NCBI GenBank assembly: GCA_964626015.1
Contig: CAZVCC010000046.1
Coordinates: forward strand, 1 to 25,409
DNA from: CAIKZJ01 sp964626015
Lineage (GTDB): Bacteria > Bacteroidota > Ignavibacteria > Tepidaquicellales > Tepidaquicellaceae
Reading direction: 5' to 3'
DNA length: 25,409 bases
This document shows, one piece after another, positions 15,783 through 23,768 of this stretch. The translations under genes were made by a program, and so were the position numbers. The number at the start of each line of letters is the position of its first letter. The stretch's first letter is position 1. The notes beneath the pieces were generated by a model, which was not told where the DNA came from, made no database searches, and saw only the letters and a list, made by a program, of their open reading frames with translations.

Positions 15783-16409
15783 ATGTCTCTGGAGAATGAA
15801 AAATATGTAGAGTTGCTCAAACCCGTTTATAACGATTTACTTCGGTATTGCAAGGCTATGTTTAAAAACGGAAACTTTGACGACGCCGAAGAATTGTTTC
15901 AGAATACTCTCGTAAAAAGTTATAGTAAAATTGACACGCTTTCCGATTCTTCTAAATTTAAAAGCTGGATTTTTACGATAGCTTCCCGGGAATTTGTTTC
16001 GGTGCACAGAAATAGTTTCTGGAAAAGGTTTCTGCCCCTCGGCGAAGAATACAACGATAAGTTTGTATGCGAACTCTACGATAAAAAGGATAAAGATGAA
16101 GATAAGAAAGTTTTGTTAAACGCACTTTCAAAGCTAAATTATAAAGAGCGCTCGGCTATTTTACTCTTTGAAGTTGCAAATTTTTCAATCCGTGAAATAC
16201 AGGAAATTCAGAATGAGAAAAGCGAATCTGCAGTAAAATCAAGGCTTAGCAGGGTTCGTAAAAAACTCAGAAAGTATATTCTTGAAACAGGCGGAAAACA
16301 TAATCTGTTAAACAATCTCGAAGAAGGAGATTTAAACGATGAAACACTCAAAATATTATCAGGAATCAGACGGAAAGGAGATGAAGCAAATGGACAAGTA
16401 CTGGGATAA
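15783..16409 (+). CDS. ECF-type RNA polymerase sigma factor
   Basis: This 208-aa sigma-70 family protein lacks regions 1 and 3. Region 2 covers about residues 12-80, with DDAEELFQNTLVKSY and FKSWIFTIASREFVSVHR (-10 recognition and core binding). Region 4 covers about residues 110-165, with LSKLNYKERSAILLFEVANFSIREIQEI and a KSRLSRVRKKLRKYI helix for -35 binding. The C-terminal tail after residue 168 is longer than in minimal ECF factors. It overlaps the next gene by 71 bp (or 20 bp with the alternative start), the usual layout of a sigma/anti-sigma pair. The target regulon cannot be read from the window. Confidence 0.93.
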   Translation: MSLENEKYVELLKPVYNDLLRYCKAMFKNGNFDDAEELFQNTLVKSYSKIDTLSDSSKFKSWIFTIASREFVSVHRNSFWKRFLPLGEEYNDKFVCELYDKKDKDEDKKVLLNALSKLNYKERSAILLFEVANFSIREIQEIQNEKSESAVKSRLSRVRKKLRKYILETGGKHNLLNNLEEGDLNDETLKILSGIRRKGDEANGQVLG

Positions 16410-17271
16410 AATTCGGCAGGAAAAATACGATGGCTCTTTCGAAAGAACAACTAAAGCACTTTTTAGAAACCAGAATTCACAAACTAAAAGTAAACACAAA
16501 ATGAAAACATTCATTCTTAAACATAAAGTTAAACTCGCAGTAGCAATCTTACTTGCTTTTATAGTTGGCGCTTGTAATTACCCCGTTAACCACGAAAAAA
16601 ATATCGGCTATGCATTCTCTTGGACATCAAAACCCGAAAACGAAAAGTTTGTCTCCCAAAGTCTTAATAAACTGACTTGGCTTAGTAATGCACCCCTGAC
16701 TATAAACATTAAGAATAACAACGGTACCGACATTGCCGAGTTTAACACCGTCCTGCAGGGAATTGACGAACAAACTGCTATGCTCCATAAAAACGACCTC
16801 GAAAAAATTAAAGAAATAAATTCAGTGAAAGTTTTTCCGCTGACCGAACATTCAACCGTTCCCTTGTATTCCGCCGCTCTCGAAAAGTTCTTTAGAATAG
16901 AAGTTTCTTCAAGCGGAAAATCCGAAGCCGAAATTATTGCTGAAATTCAGCAGCAGCTTAGAGCCAACGGCTTTGAAAACGCTGTCGTATCCTACGAAAA
17001 TACAGGCGGACATAATAAACTAATGATTAAGTTTCCCGATAATTCTAACCTTGAAGGAAAAAATATGGAGGTTATCGTCGGAGGAGATGATAAAGAAGAA
17101 ATCGTTAAATTTAAATCTGCAGTAGGTATCGGTATCAATGGCAATATGTCAGACGAAGAAATTAAACGTAAAGTAATCGAAGATAATCCAAACCTCAAAC
17201 CCGAAGAAATAAAGATTATCCGCGAAGGCGGTAAAGTAAAAGTCGAAGTAGAAAAAGAAGAAATAAAATAA
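16339..17271 (+). CDS. Single-pass membrane protein, probable anti-sigma factor
   Basis: This 310-aa protein has a charged cytoplasmic N-terminus, one hydrophobic segment at about residues 63-79 (LAVAILLAFIVGAC) and a soluble periplasmic part with several short repeats rich in Glu, Lys and Asn. Position directly behind an ECF sigma gene, with overlap, suggests an anti-sigma factor, but no zinc-binding HxxxCxxC motif of the ZAS type is seen, so the role is inferred. Two in-frame starts each have a good AAGGAG site 9 nt upstream: 16339 and 16390 (residue 18, MDKYWDKIRQ). A third Met at 16501 would turn the helix into a lipoprotein-like signal (VGAC), which is less likely. I recognise no named domain in the periplasmic part. 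Confidence 0.8.
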   Translation: MKHSKYYQESDGKEMKQMDKYWDKIRQEKYDGSFERTTKALFRNQNSQTKSKHKMKTFILKHKVKLAVAILLAFIVGACNYPVNHEKNIGYAFSWTSKPENEKFVSQSLNKLTWLSNAPLTINIKNNNGTDIAEFNTVLQGIDEQTAMLHKNDLEKIKEINSVKVFPLTEHSTVPLYSAALEKFFRIEVSSSGKSEAEIIAEIQQQLRANGFENAVVSYENTGGHNKLMIKFPDNSNLEGKNMEVIVGGDDKEEIVKFKSAVGIGINGNMSDEEIKRKVIEDNPNLKPEEIKIIREGGKVKVEVEKEEIK

Positions 17272-17283
17272 TCATTAGTTTGA

Positions 17284-17310
17284 CTTCCCGCTATGAATAA
17301 TGGCGGGAAG
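17284..17310. repeat. Inverted repeat after the putative anti-sigma gene
   Basis: An 8-bp GC-rich stem, CTTCCCGC (17284-17291) and GCGGGAAG (17303-17310), encloses an 11-nt loop, 12 bp after the stop at 17271. No T-run follows on the plus strand, so it is a poor intrinsic terminator; it may still protect the 3' end or end transcription weakly before the porin-like gene. Confidence 0.5.
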
Positions 17311-17479
17311 CAATTCATCCCCCTCCAAATACCCGAATAGCTATTTGTTCAGGTGTCTTTTATGTTTCTATTAATATTGTTTCAAACAACTATATACGTT
17401 CAACCATTCTTCTTCCACCAATTATTACATTTAACATCAAATCTATATTATTTAATTTTACTAAACAAAACCCGAACGA

Positions 17480-18559
17480 ATGAAAATATTTATCCTTTTT
17501 GTTTTTGCATTTTTCTCGGCTCTTGCCTTTTCGCAAAATGACTCGAAAAATTCTATTCTTAATGATATTAAATTCCATGTACTCATTGATTCTTACTACG
17601 CCATTGACCTTAACACGTCTAACGACTCTGCCTCAAAAATCAGAGACTTCAGCTCTAATAGTATGTACCACGATGAGTTTCGGCTTAACATTGCTTTGCT
17701 TATGCTCGATTATGATAGCCCCCATGTTTTTTCCTCCGTTGCTTTCCAGTTCGGAGATATCCCTTTCATTCTGACACCGCTTAATAAACAGTTTATTAAA
17801 TATATCAAACGTGCGTACTTCGGCTATAAATTTAATAAAAAGACTTCTGTAAAAGTAGGGTATATGTCCAATTATATCGGATATGAATCTACTATCCCCG
17901 AATATAACTTTCTTTCTACAGCCTCTGTTGGCGGTTATTTTCAGCCTTCCAGTTTTATAGGTGTTCAGCTTCAGCATGATTTTTCTGAAAATTTTTCTGC
18001 AAGCGCCTACTACTACAACGCATACCATATAGTCTCTAAAAATAATGATAATAAATCAGTAGGTCTGTCAATGAATTTTACACCCGCTGAAAATCTGACT
18101 TTCTTCTATGGAAACTCTTTTGGAAATGAAGCCGATTTCGAATTTCAAAATCAATGGCTGTTCTATAACGATTTTGTCCTTTCTTACTCTTTCGGGAAGT
18201 TTGACTTTGTTGGCTTCTTCGATTTTGCACTTCAGACAAATTCCGATAATGATGATTCTTCAAAAACAGCATTCATGAATTCTGGAATGCTTCAGCTGCG
18301 ATACAATATCCACCCAAAGCTAAACTTCACCCTTCGAGGCGAGTGGTTTCATGACCCTAATGCCATCATTTCAGACGGCGCAGGCGATAGCGGCGATTTT
18401 CTGAACCTCGTGGGAGCCGCATTCGGCTTCACTTTCAAACCGATAGATAATTTCTACTTTAAAGCAGAATACGATTTTCTTGCTTCCGACCAAAACCTTT
18501 TCTCGCTAAATTCTAAACATAGAAATAGTCTGATCTTTTGCTCGGGTATAGTATTCTAA
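17480..18559 (+). CDS. Outer-membrane beta-barrel protein (porin-like, BBP2-type)
   Basis: This 359-aa protein starts with a signal peptide (residues 1-18, cleavage after AFS, before QNDS). The mature chain is made of alternating amphipathic strands rich in Tyr, Phe and Gly, with repeated patterns such as YFGYKFNKKTSVKVGYM and FYFKAEYDFLAS, and it ends in a C-terminal Phe (GIVF), the outer-membrane insertion signal. The overall layout is that of the beta-barrel porin-2 (OmpL-like) family. Transported solute is unknown. It is 208 bp from the sigma/membrane-protein pair; a palindrome TTGTTT-C-AAACAA lies at 17377-17389 upstream, of unknown meaning. Confidence 0.78.
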   Translation: MKIFILFVFAFFSALAFSQNDSKNSILNDIKFHVLIDSYYAIDLNTSNDSASKIRDFSSNSMYHDEFRLNIALLMLDYDSPHVFSSVAFQFGDIPFILTPLNKQFIKYIKRAYFGYKFNKKTSVKVGYMSNYIGYESTIPEYNFLSTASVGGYFQPSSFIGVQLQHDFSENFSASAYYYNAYHIVSKNNDNKSVGLSMNFTPAENLTFFYGNSFGNEADFEFQNQWLFYNDFVLSYSFGKFDFVGFFDFALQTNSDNDDSSKTAFMNSGMLQLRYNIHPKLNFTLRGEWFHDPNAIISDGAGDSGDFLNLVGAAFGFTFKPIDNFYFKAEYDFLASDQNLFSLNSKHRNSLIFCSGIVF

Positions 18560-18607
18560 TAATTATTACATTTTTAAAGTTATCCTTTCTGCTTAATTTT
18601 GTAACTG

Positions 18608-19402
18608 ATGATTTGTCCGTATTGCAATAAGGTTATTAAAAATAATGAGGAAAAAACCGTCTGCTTTCGCTGCGAAATTCCTCATCATAAATCGTGCTGG
18701 GAAAAGTATCAGGGGTGCTCCACTCTCGACTGCTATGAAAATCCTTCAGTGAAAACTAAAGCCGAAAATGTCGGCAATAAAACCCTGTCTGAAATTCTCG
18801 GGAAAGTAAACACCTCGGATACTCGAACAGTCAGTCAAAATCTGGAAAAAGTTCAGCCTGAAAAATCTGAACCCTCTGAAGAGTTTCAGGAAGAGTTTAA
18901 TACACGCTACAAAGAAAAGCTTGACTTCAAATTCCGTAGAAGACTGCTTCTCTTCTCAAGCATTGGAGTTCTCTCGGCGCTTCTAATCGTCTCCGCTATT
19001 TTCACATACATTAAGATTACGGATTATTATTCCTCCGAAGATTACCGCATAAACCAGTTCATGAAAACGTGGGAAACTGCGTGGGAAAGCCGTGACATCT
19101 TTCGTTATCGTGAACTTCTCGACAGGGATTATCAGTATATTGATAAAGGAGGAAAAACGGTTTCCTACGACGAAAAAATTAAAAGAGTCACAAAATCATT
19201 CGAAACAGTAAAAACCATATCAGTTAAAGTACGCGATGTAAAAATCGAATATGATTCCGGTAACAAAAACTACGTGAACGTTAAATTCAACCAAACATTT
19301 ACTGCCGATAAAAAGGAAGAAAAAGGAATAAAAACTCTTCGCCTCTTCAAAAGCGAAGAAACCGGTAATCAGTGGCGTGTTTTTCGTGAGTATTATGAGT
19401 AA
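18608..19402 (+). CDS. Membrane protein with N-terminal RING-like zinc finger and NTF2-like C-terminal domain
   Basis: This 264-aa protein has three parts. Residues 1-43 carry a treble-clef-like set of metal ligands (Cys3, Cys6, Cys19, Cys22, His26/His27, Cys30, Cys37, Cys42) in the order seen in prokaryotic RING-like fingers, with the ECxxPHHKSCW-type core and a GC...C ending. Residues about 112-134 form one transmembrane helix. Residues 147-264 match the NTF2-like domain found at the C-terminus of some L,D-transpeptidases (Cds6-type): FMKTWETAWESRD, FETVKTISVKVRDVKIEY, VKFNQTFTAD and EEKGIKTLRLF, ending in WRVFREYYE. The finger would face the cytoplasm and the NTF2-like part the periplasm. 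I do not know its function. It follows the porin-like gene by 48 bp. Confidence 0.75.
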   Translation: MICPYCNKVIKNNEEKTVCFRCEIPHHKSCWEKYQGCSTLDCYENPSVKTKAENVGNKTLSEILGKVNTSDTRTVSQNLEKVQPEKSEPSEEFQEEFNTRYKEKLDFKFRRRLLLFSSIGVLSALLIVSAIFTYIKITDYYSSEDYRINQFMKTWETAWESRDIFRYRELLDRDYQYIDKGGKTVSYDEKIKRVTKSFETVKTISVKVRDVKIEYDSGNKNYVNVKFNQTFTADKKEEKGIKTLRLFKSEETGNQWRVFREYYE

Positions 19403-19872
19403 TAAAAAAGCCGTAGTGAAATTACAACTAACTTAATACCGGAATTCTATCTATAGTTTCTGCTCTGTTTTCTGTTTACCATACCATAACTTCATACTTC
19501 CGTTTCTTTTTGAGCATTGTTATTACCATCCACAAAAATTGTATTGGAGAAGTATTCTTCTAAAATTAAGAGGCTTACTATGTATAACTATTTAAGCGAT
19601 AGAATATGAAAGTAGGAAGGAATATTCAACAAATCATTTTAAAAAGCAGTGTAATTCAAAATGATATTGAAAAATAATCTTTGAAACAACTATAAATCAA
19701 TGCATCTCTTAAAATAGGGCATCGTACTTTTTCAGATACACAAAATTGTAAGACAAATTACGGATTCCGACTCATATAAACTTATGGATTTTGATATAAA
19801 GTTTCACAAAACCAATTATATAATATAAAATCACAAAAATCCGTGTGCTTAAAAATTGATGCCCCTTCTTTG
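19403..19872. other. 470-bp AT-rich intergenic region, no gene seen
   Basis: No frame of convincing length or composition is open on either strand between the RING-like gene and the first array leader. I see no tRNA, strong hairpin or known repeat. It may hold the promoter of the beta-propeller array, or decayed sequence. Confidence 0.6.
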
Positions 19873-19974
19873 CAATATTTGTGTATAGAAATTAATGACC
19901 AAAAGTTTTATTTTTTCAATAATACTAAAAGAGTTTGTTTCCCAATATCACACATAATTAGAATTTTATATTTT
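19873..19974 (+). repeat. Leader repeat, copy 1 (upstream of first array gene)
   Basis: This 102-bp segment begins CAATATTTGTGTATAG and runs to the ATG at 19975. By eye it is identical to the leader at 23667-23768, and the identity continues to base 20003 inside the gene. The frame into the gene is open here, but copy 2 is one base shorter and breaks that frame, which argues for an untranslated leader or promoter rather than coding sequence. Confidence 0.85.
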
Positions 19975-21519
19975 ATGAAAAGACATAAGCGGCAGATACT
20001 ATTACCATCCATCCTATTTAGCATTATCTTAATTTTATATTTGTTTATTTCACAATCGGCAATAGCACAGATGCAATTCGAGTGGGTGAGGAATTATCCG
20101 ATTATAGGCAGAGCCGCTGCGATTGATTCTTCGGGATATGTTTATTTCGTAGGAGAACAGACAGTCGGAACACAAAAAATATTGAAATATGATTCACTCG
20201 GAAATATTATCTGGGCAAAAGATTTTAATGTTATAACCGGAAGTAATTATCTTGGAATTGCAGCTTATAAAAGCAAATATCTCTATATAACATACTCAAA
20301 TCAGGACCATAGTTTTGGATTATCGAAGTTCGATACCAGCGGGACACTACTCTGGACAAGAAACATATCAGGATATTATTATGAGCCAAGTTGTATTACA
20401 CTTGATACATCAGGAAACATTTACGTTGCAGGAGATATATTCTATTACGCTCTTAATAGTTTCACTGTTAAATACAATCCGCAGGGAGATACTCTTTGGT
20501 CTGCTTTATACTATCCAAGTACAAACGGAGGCTCTTATTCAGCATATTCAATTTCAGTCGATAATTCAAAAAATGTGTATATAACGGGTGGTGAAATCGC
20601 TATAGGAAATATATATTCCTACTCCACTATCAAATATGATAGTACGGGAAATAGAAAGTGGGCTTCAAAATATTTCAGTCCATTCTTACCAACCAGCTTT
20701 TCAAGGGGTTATTGCGTAAAAGCAGATAATAAGGGAAATTGTTATGTTACGGGTTTTACGACTTATGCAAATGTTTCAGGAACAGGAATACGAACTCCAG
20801 CAACAATTAAATATGGGACTAATGGAGACACTATATGGACACGAATATTTATATTAGAAGATACAATTGATTTTTCAGGAGCAAATGATTTAGCTATAGA
20901 CGAATATGACAATATATTTATCCCATGTAATTATATGATTAAATATGACAAAGATGGTAATTTAAAATGGTATGCTAATAATAATTTTCATTTAAGAAGG
21001 GTAATATTATTTGCAAATAACATTTACGGTTCCGGTGGTTTCTGGAATGACAGAATTCAGATGTATGGGTATGGCAATAATCATGGTAATTTAATATTTA
21101 ACAATATTTATCCGGCACCTCATCCGATTATTTGTGGAGGAAACTTAACATTCGGTAGTAATTTATATATATATGCTTATGCTAACGATTCTGCTATTTT
21201 AATTAAATGCACTTCCAATACTTCTTCAATTTCAGGAACTGGATACACGATAGATAATTTCAAATTATATCAGAACTATCCGAATCCATGTAACGCATCT
21301 ACAAATATTGTTTATTCGTTGCGTGTTAAAAGTTTAATAACACTGACGATATACGATATATCAGGGAAGGAAATTGCAACACTTGTTAATGGGTATAAAC
21401 CCGCCGGTGAACATAAGATAATATTCAATGCCATTAATCTCTCATCAGGGATTTATTTCTACTCATTATCTGCGAATAATAAATTAATAGATACTAAAAA
21501 AATCATTATAGTAAAATAG
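19975..21519 (+). CDS. Secreted beta-propeller repeat protein with variant T9SS tail, array copy 1
   Basis: From the ATG at 19975 this is a 514-aa protein with a signal peptide of about 31 residues (cleavage AIA before QMQF). Residues about 35-420 are SBBP-like propeller repeats: alternating strands such as KYDSLGNIIWAK, KFDTSGTLLWTR, KYNPQGDTLWSA, KYDSTGNRKW, KYGTNGDTIWTR and KYDKDGNLKWYA, with DSSGYVYFVG, DTSGNIYVAG and DNKGNCYVTG between them. The last 85 residues are a T9SS sorting domain with NYPNPCNASTNIVYSL, in which Cys and NAS replace the usual FNP. It should be exported to the cell surface; function is unknown. The frame is open 44 codons further upstream, but the signal peptide and the frame break in copy 2's leader fix this start. 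Confidence 0.85.
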   Translation: MKRHKRQILLPSILFSIILILYLFISQSAIAQMQFEWVRNYPIIGRAAAIDSSGYVYFVGEQTVGTQKILKYDSLGNIIWAKDFNVITGSNYLGIAAYKSKYLYITYSNQDHSFGLSKFDTSGTLLWTRNISGYYYEPSCITLDTSGNIYVAGDIFYYALNSFTVKYNPQGDTLWSALYYPSTNGGSYSAYSISVDNSKNVYITGGEIAIGNIYSYSTIKYDSTGNRKWASKYFSPFLPTSFSRGYCVKADNKGNCYVTGFTTYANVSGTGIRTPATIKYGTNGDTIWTRIFILEDTIDFSGANDLAIDEYDNIFIPCNYMIKYDKDGNLKWYANNNFHLRRVILFANNIYGSGGFWNDRIQMYGYGNNHGNLIFNNIYPAPHPIICGGNLTFGSNLYIYAYANDSAILIKCTSNTSSISGTGYTIDNFKLYQNYPNPCNASTNIVYSLRVKSLITLTIYDISGKEIATLVNGYKPAGEHKIIFNAINLSSGIYFYSLSANNKLIDTKKIIIVK

Positions 21520-21800
21520 TTTGTTTAAAAAAGAGAGTGGGATAAACCGATGGTCAAGTAAAAAGTTATTCACTCAAATTTTATAACAATTATCAATCGT
21601 TTTGAAGTGCAATACTTTTTAGAAATCTTAAAATTATATTATTATGAAAAAATCAATTTTAGTATTAACCGTTCTGTTATTTACTAAATAATTTTAATAA
21701 TGCGTAGTACTACACATGAACAATTAGAATGGAAAGAGTAAGCTGCTTGACAGGCAGCACACCTAAGATTACAATATTTGTGTATAGAAATTAATGACCA
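21483..21800 (+). repeat. 318-bp direct repeat, copy 1
   Basis: This block runs from the last 37 bases of the first array gene through the gap into the second leader. By eye it is identical to 23378-23695, at an offset of exactly 1895 bp, while the flanking coding sequences differ clearly. Contents are the 3' coding end, a GCTGC-TTGACAG-GCAGC hairpin (21742-21758) and a 16-codon mini frame. Confidence 0.9.
21644..21691 (+). pseudogene. Signal-peptide-like mini frame, copy 1
   Basis: A 15-aa frame, MKKSILVLTVLLFTK, ends at a TAA. It reads like the start of a secreted protein's signal peptide cut off by a stop codon, so it is either the remnant of a lost gene start or a leader peptide. No ribosome site is visible. 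An exact copy lies at 23539-23586. Confidence 0.35.
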
Positions 21801-21872
21801 TAAGTTTTATTTTTTCAATAATACTAAAAGAGTATGTTTCCCAATATCACACATAATTAGATTTTGAATTTT
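21772..21872 (+). repeat. Leader repeat, copy 2 (upstream of second array gene)
   Basis: This 101-bp version of the leader has a few substitutions and one base fewer than copies 1 and 3, mostly in its last third, near the ATG at 21873. Its first part lies inside the 318-bp direct repeat. The length change breaks the upstream open frame, supporting a non-coding role. Confidence 0.85.
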
Positions 21873-23414
21873 ATGAAAAGACAAAACCGGCAGATATTAT
21901 TACCATCCATCCTTTTTAGTATTATCGTAATTTTATATTTGTTTATTTCACAGCCGGCGACAGCACAGCCGCAATTTGATTGGGTGAGGAATTATCCGAT
22001 TACCGGCAGAGCCGCTGCGATTGATTCTTCAGGATATGTTTATTTTGTTGGTACACAACAGAGCTTACTCGGAATACAAACAATATTAAAATACGATTCA
22101 CTCGGAAATATTATCTGGACAAAGGAATTTAATGTAGTAACCGGAAGTAATTATATCGGAATTGCGGCATACAAAAGCCGTTATTTTTATATTACGTATT
22201 CTACTCAGGGGCATAGTTTCGGTCTATCAAAGTTCGATACAAGCGGGACACTTCTCTGGACAAGAAACATATCGGGATATTATTATGAGCCAAGTTGTAT
22301 TACACTTGATACATCAGGGAATATATATGTAACAGGAGATATATCTTATTATGCTCTTAATGGCTTCACTGTGAAATACAGTCCTCAGGGAGATACATTA
22401 TGGAGAGCTATATATTATCCGAGTACTAACGGAGGTTCTTTTTCACCATATTCAATTTCTGTAGATAATTCTAATAATGTGTATATAACTGGTGGTGAAA
22501 TACTTAACTCAATGTGTTCTTACACAACAATCAAATACGACAGTATCGGCATCAGGAAATGGGTTTCGAAGTATTTCAGTTCGTTTTCACCTACAAGCTT
22601 TTCAAGGGGTTATTGTGTAAAAGCTGATAATAAAGGTAACTGTTATGTTACAGGATTTACTACTTATGCAATTGTTACCAGTGGTGAGAAATACACTCCG
22701 GCAACTATAAAATACGGACCTTACGGTGACTCAATCTGGACAAGGTTATTTTTATTAACCGATACTATAGATTTTTCAGGGGCTAATGATTTAGCTCTTG
22801 ATGAAAATGATAATATTTTCATTCCTTGCAATTATATGATTAAATATAATAAAGATGGAGATCGATTATGGTATGTAAATAATAGTTTTAAAATAAAGAA
22901 AGCAATTATGTTTGAAGGGAATATATATGGTGGAGGAGGGGATGGATTGAATAGCGATTTTCGACTATTAGGGTATAAAAATTCTTCAGGCGGAATAATA
23001 TTCGACCAGCGATATCCTTCTGCTCAACCATTGGATGTTATGACATCTAAAAATTCATTATATGCATTTATTGGAACTAACGATTCTGCTATTTTAATTA
23101 AATATACCACTAATACTTCTTCAATTTCAGGAAATGTAAATACAATTAACGATTTTAAATTAATGCAAAACTATCCGAATCCATGTAACGCATCTACAAA
23201 TATTGTTTATTCATTGCGTGTTAAAAGTTTAATAACACTTAAGATATACGACATATCTGGGAAAGAAATAACAACACTTGTGAATGTGTATAAACCCGCG
23301 GGAGAATATAAGATAATATTCAATGCCGATAACCTCCCGTCTGGGATTTATTTCTACTCATTATTTGCGAATAATATATTAATAGATACTAAAAAAATCA
23401 TTATAGTAAAATAG
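21873..23414 (+). CDS. Secreted beta-propeller repeat protein with variant T9SS tail, array copy 2
   Basis: This 513-aa paralogue of the preceding gene has the same layout: signal peptide with cleavage ATA before QPQF, SBBP-like propeller strands (KYDSLGNIIWTK, KFDTSGTLLWTR, KYSPQGDTLWRA, KYGPYGDSIWTR) and the same variant T9SS tail, NYPNPCNASTNIVYSL and KIYDISGKEI. The two proteins are clearly similar along their length and diverge most around residues 300-400. An ATG three codons upstream is possible. It is presumably cell-surface exposed; ligand and role are unknown. The 3' end lies in the 318-bp direct repeat. Confidence 0.85.
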   Translation: MKRQNRQILLPSILFSIIVILYLFISQPATAQPQFDWVRNYPITGRAAAIDSSGYVYFVGTQQSLLGIQTILKYDSLGNIIWTKEFNVVTGSNYIGIAAYKSRYFYITYSTQGHSFGLSKFDTSGTLLWTRNISGYYYEPSCITLDTSGNIYVTGDISYYALNGFTVKYSPQGDTLWRAIYYPSTNGGSFSPYSISVDNSNNVYITGGEILNSMCSYTTIKYDSIGIRKWVSKYFSSFSPTSFSRGYCVKADNKGNCYVTGFTTYAIVTSGEKYTPATIKYGPYGDSIWTRLFLLTDTIDFSGANDLALDENDNIFIPCNYMIKYNKDGDRLWYVNNSFKIKKAIMFEGNIYGGGGDGLNSDFRLLGYKNSSGGIIFDQRYPSAQPLDVMTSKNSLYAFIGTNDSAILIKYTTNTSSISGNVNTINDFKLMQNYPNPCNASTNIVYSLRVKSLITLKIYDISGKEITTLVNVYKPAGEYKIIFNADNLPSGIYFYSLFANNILIDTKKIIIVK

Positions 23415-23695
23415 TTTGTTTAAAAAAGAGAGTGGGATAAACCGATGGTCAAGTAAAAAGTTATTCACTCAAATTTTATAACAATTATCAATCGTTTTGA
23501 AGTGCAATACTTTTTAGAAATCTTAAAATTATATTATTATGAAAAAATCAATTTTAGTATTAACCGTTCTGTTATTTACTAAATAATTTTAATAATGCGT
23601 AGTACTACACATGAACAATTAGAATGGAAAGAGTAAGCTGCTTGACAGGCAGCACACCTAAGATTACAATATTTGTGTATAGAAATTAATGACCA
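23378..23695 (+). repeat. 318-bp direct repeat, copy 2
   Basis: This is the second copy of the block at 21483-21800, identical by eye. It spans the last 37 bases of the second array gene, the gap with the hairpin GCTGC-TTGACAG-GCAGC (23637-23653), and the start of the third leader. Recombination between the two copies would delete or add one 1.9-kb unit. Confidence 0.9.
23539..23586 (+). pseudogene. Signal-peptide-like mini frame, copy 2
   Basis: This is the exact second copy of the 15-aa frame MKKSILVLTVLLFTK within the direct repeat. Perfect identity between copies follows from the repeat itself, so it is not evidence for selection on the peptide. Confidence 0.35.
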
Positions 23696-23768
23696 AAAGT
23701 TTTATTTTTTCAATAATACTAAAAGAGTTTGTTTCCCAATATCACACATAATTAGAATTTTATATTTT
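23667..23768 (+). repeat. Leader repeat, copy 3 (upstream of third array gene)
   Basis: This 102-bp leader is identical by eye to copy 1 rather than to the adjoining copy 2 in its last third. The point of change therefore falls between the 318-bp repeat and the gene start, consistent with recombination within the array. Confidence 0.85.

Noticed and set aside
17377..17389. Palindrome TTGTTT-C-AAACAA upstream of the porin-like gene
   Set aside because: Short, AT-rich and 91 bp from the start; it could be an operator but nothing else supports it.
19843..19974. N-terminal extension of the first array gene by 44 codons
   Set aside because: It would bury the signal peptide, and the equivalent leader before the second gene is out of frame, so the segment is a non-coding leader.
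19873..23768. Mobile element or CRISPR explanation for the array repeats
   Set aside because: No transposase, terminal inverted repeats or target duplications were seen, and the repeat spacing of 1.9 kb with genes between excludes a CRISPR array.
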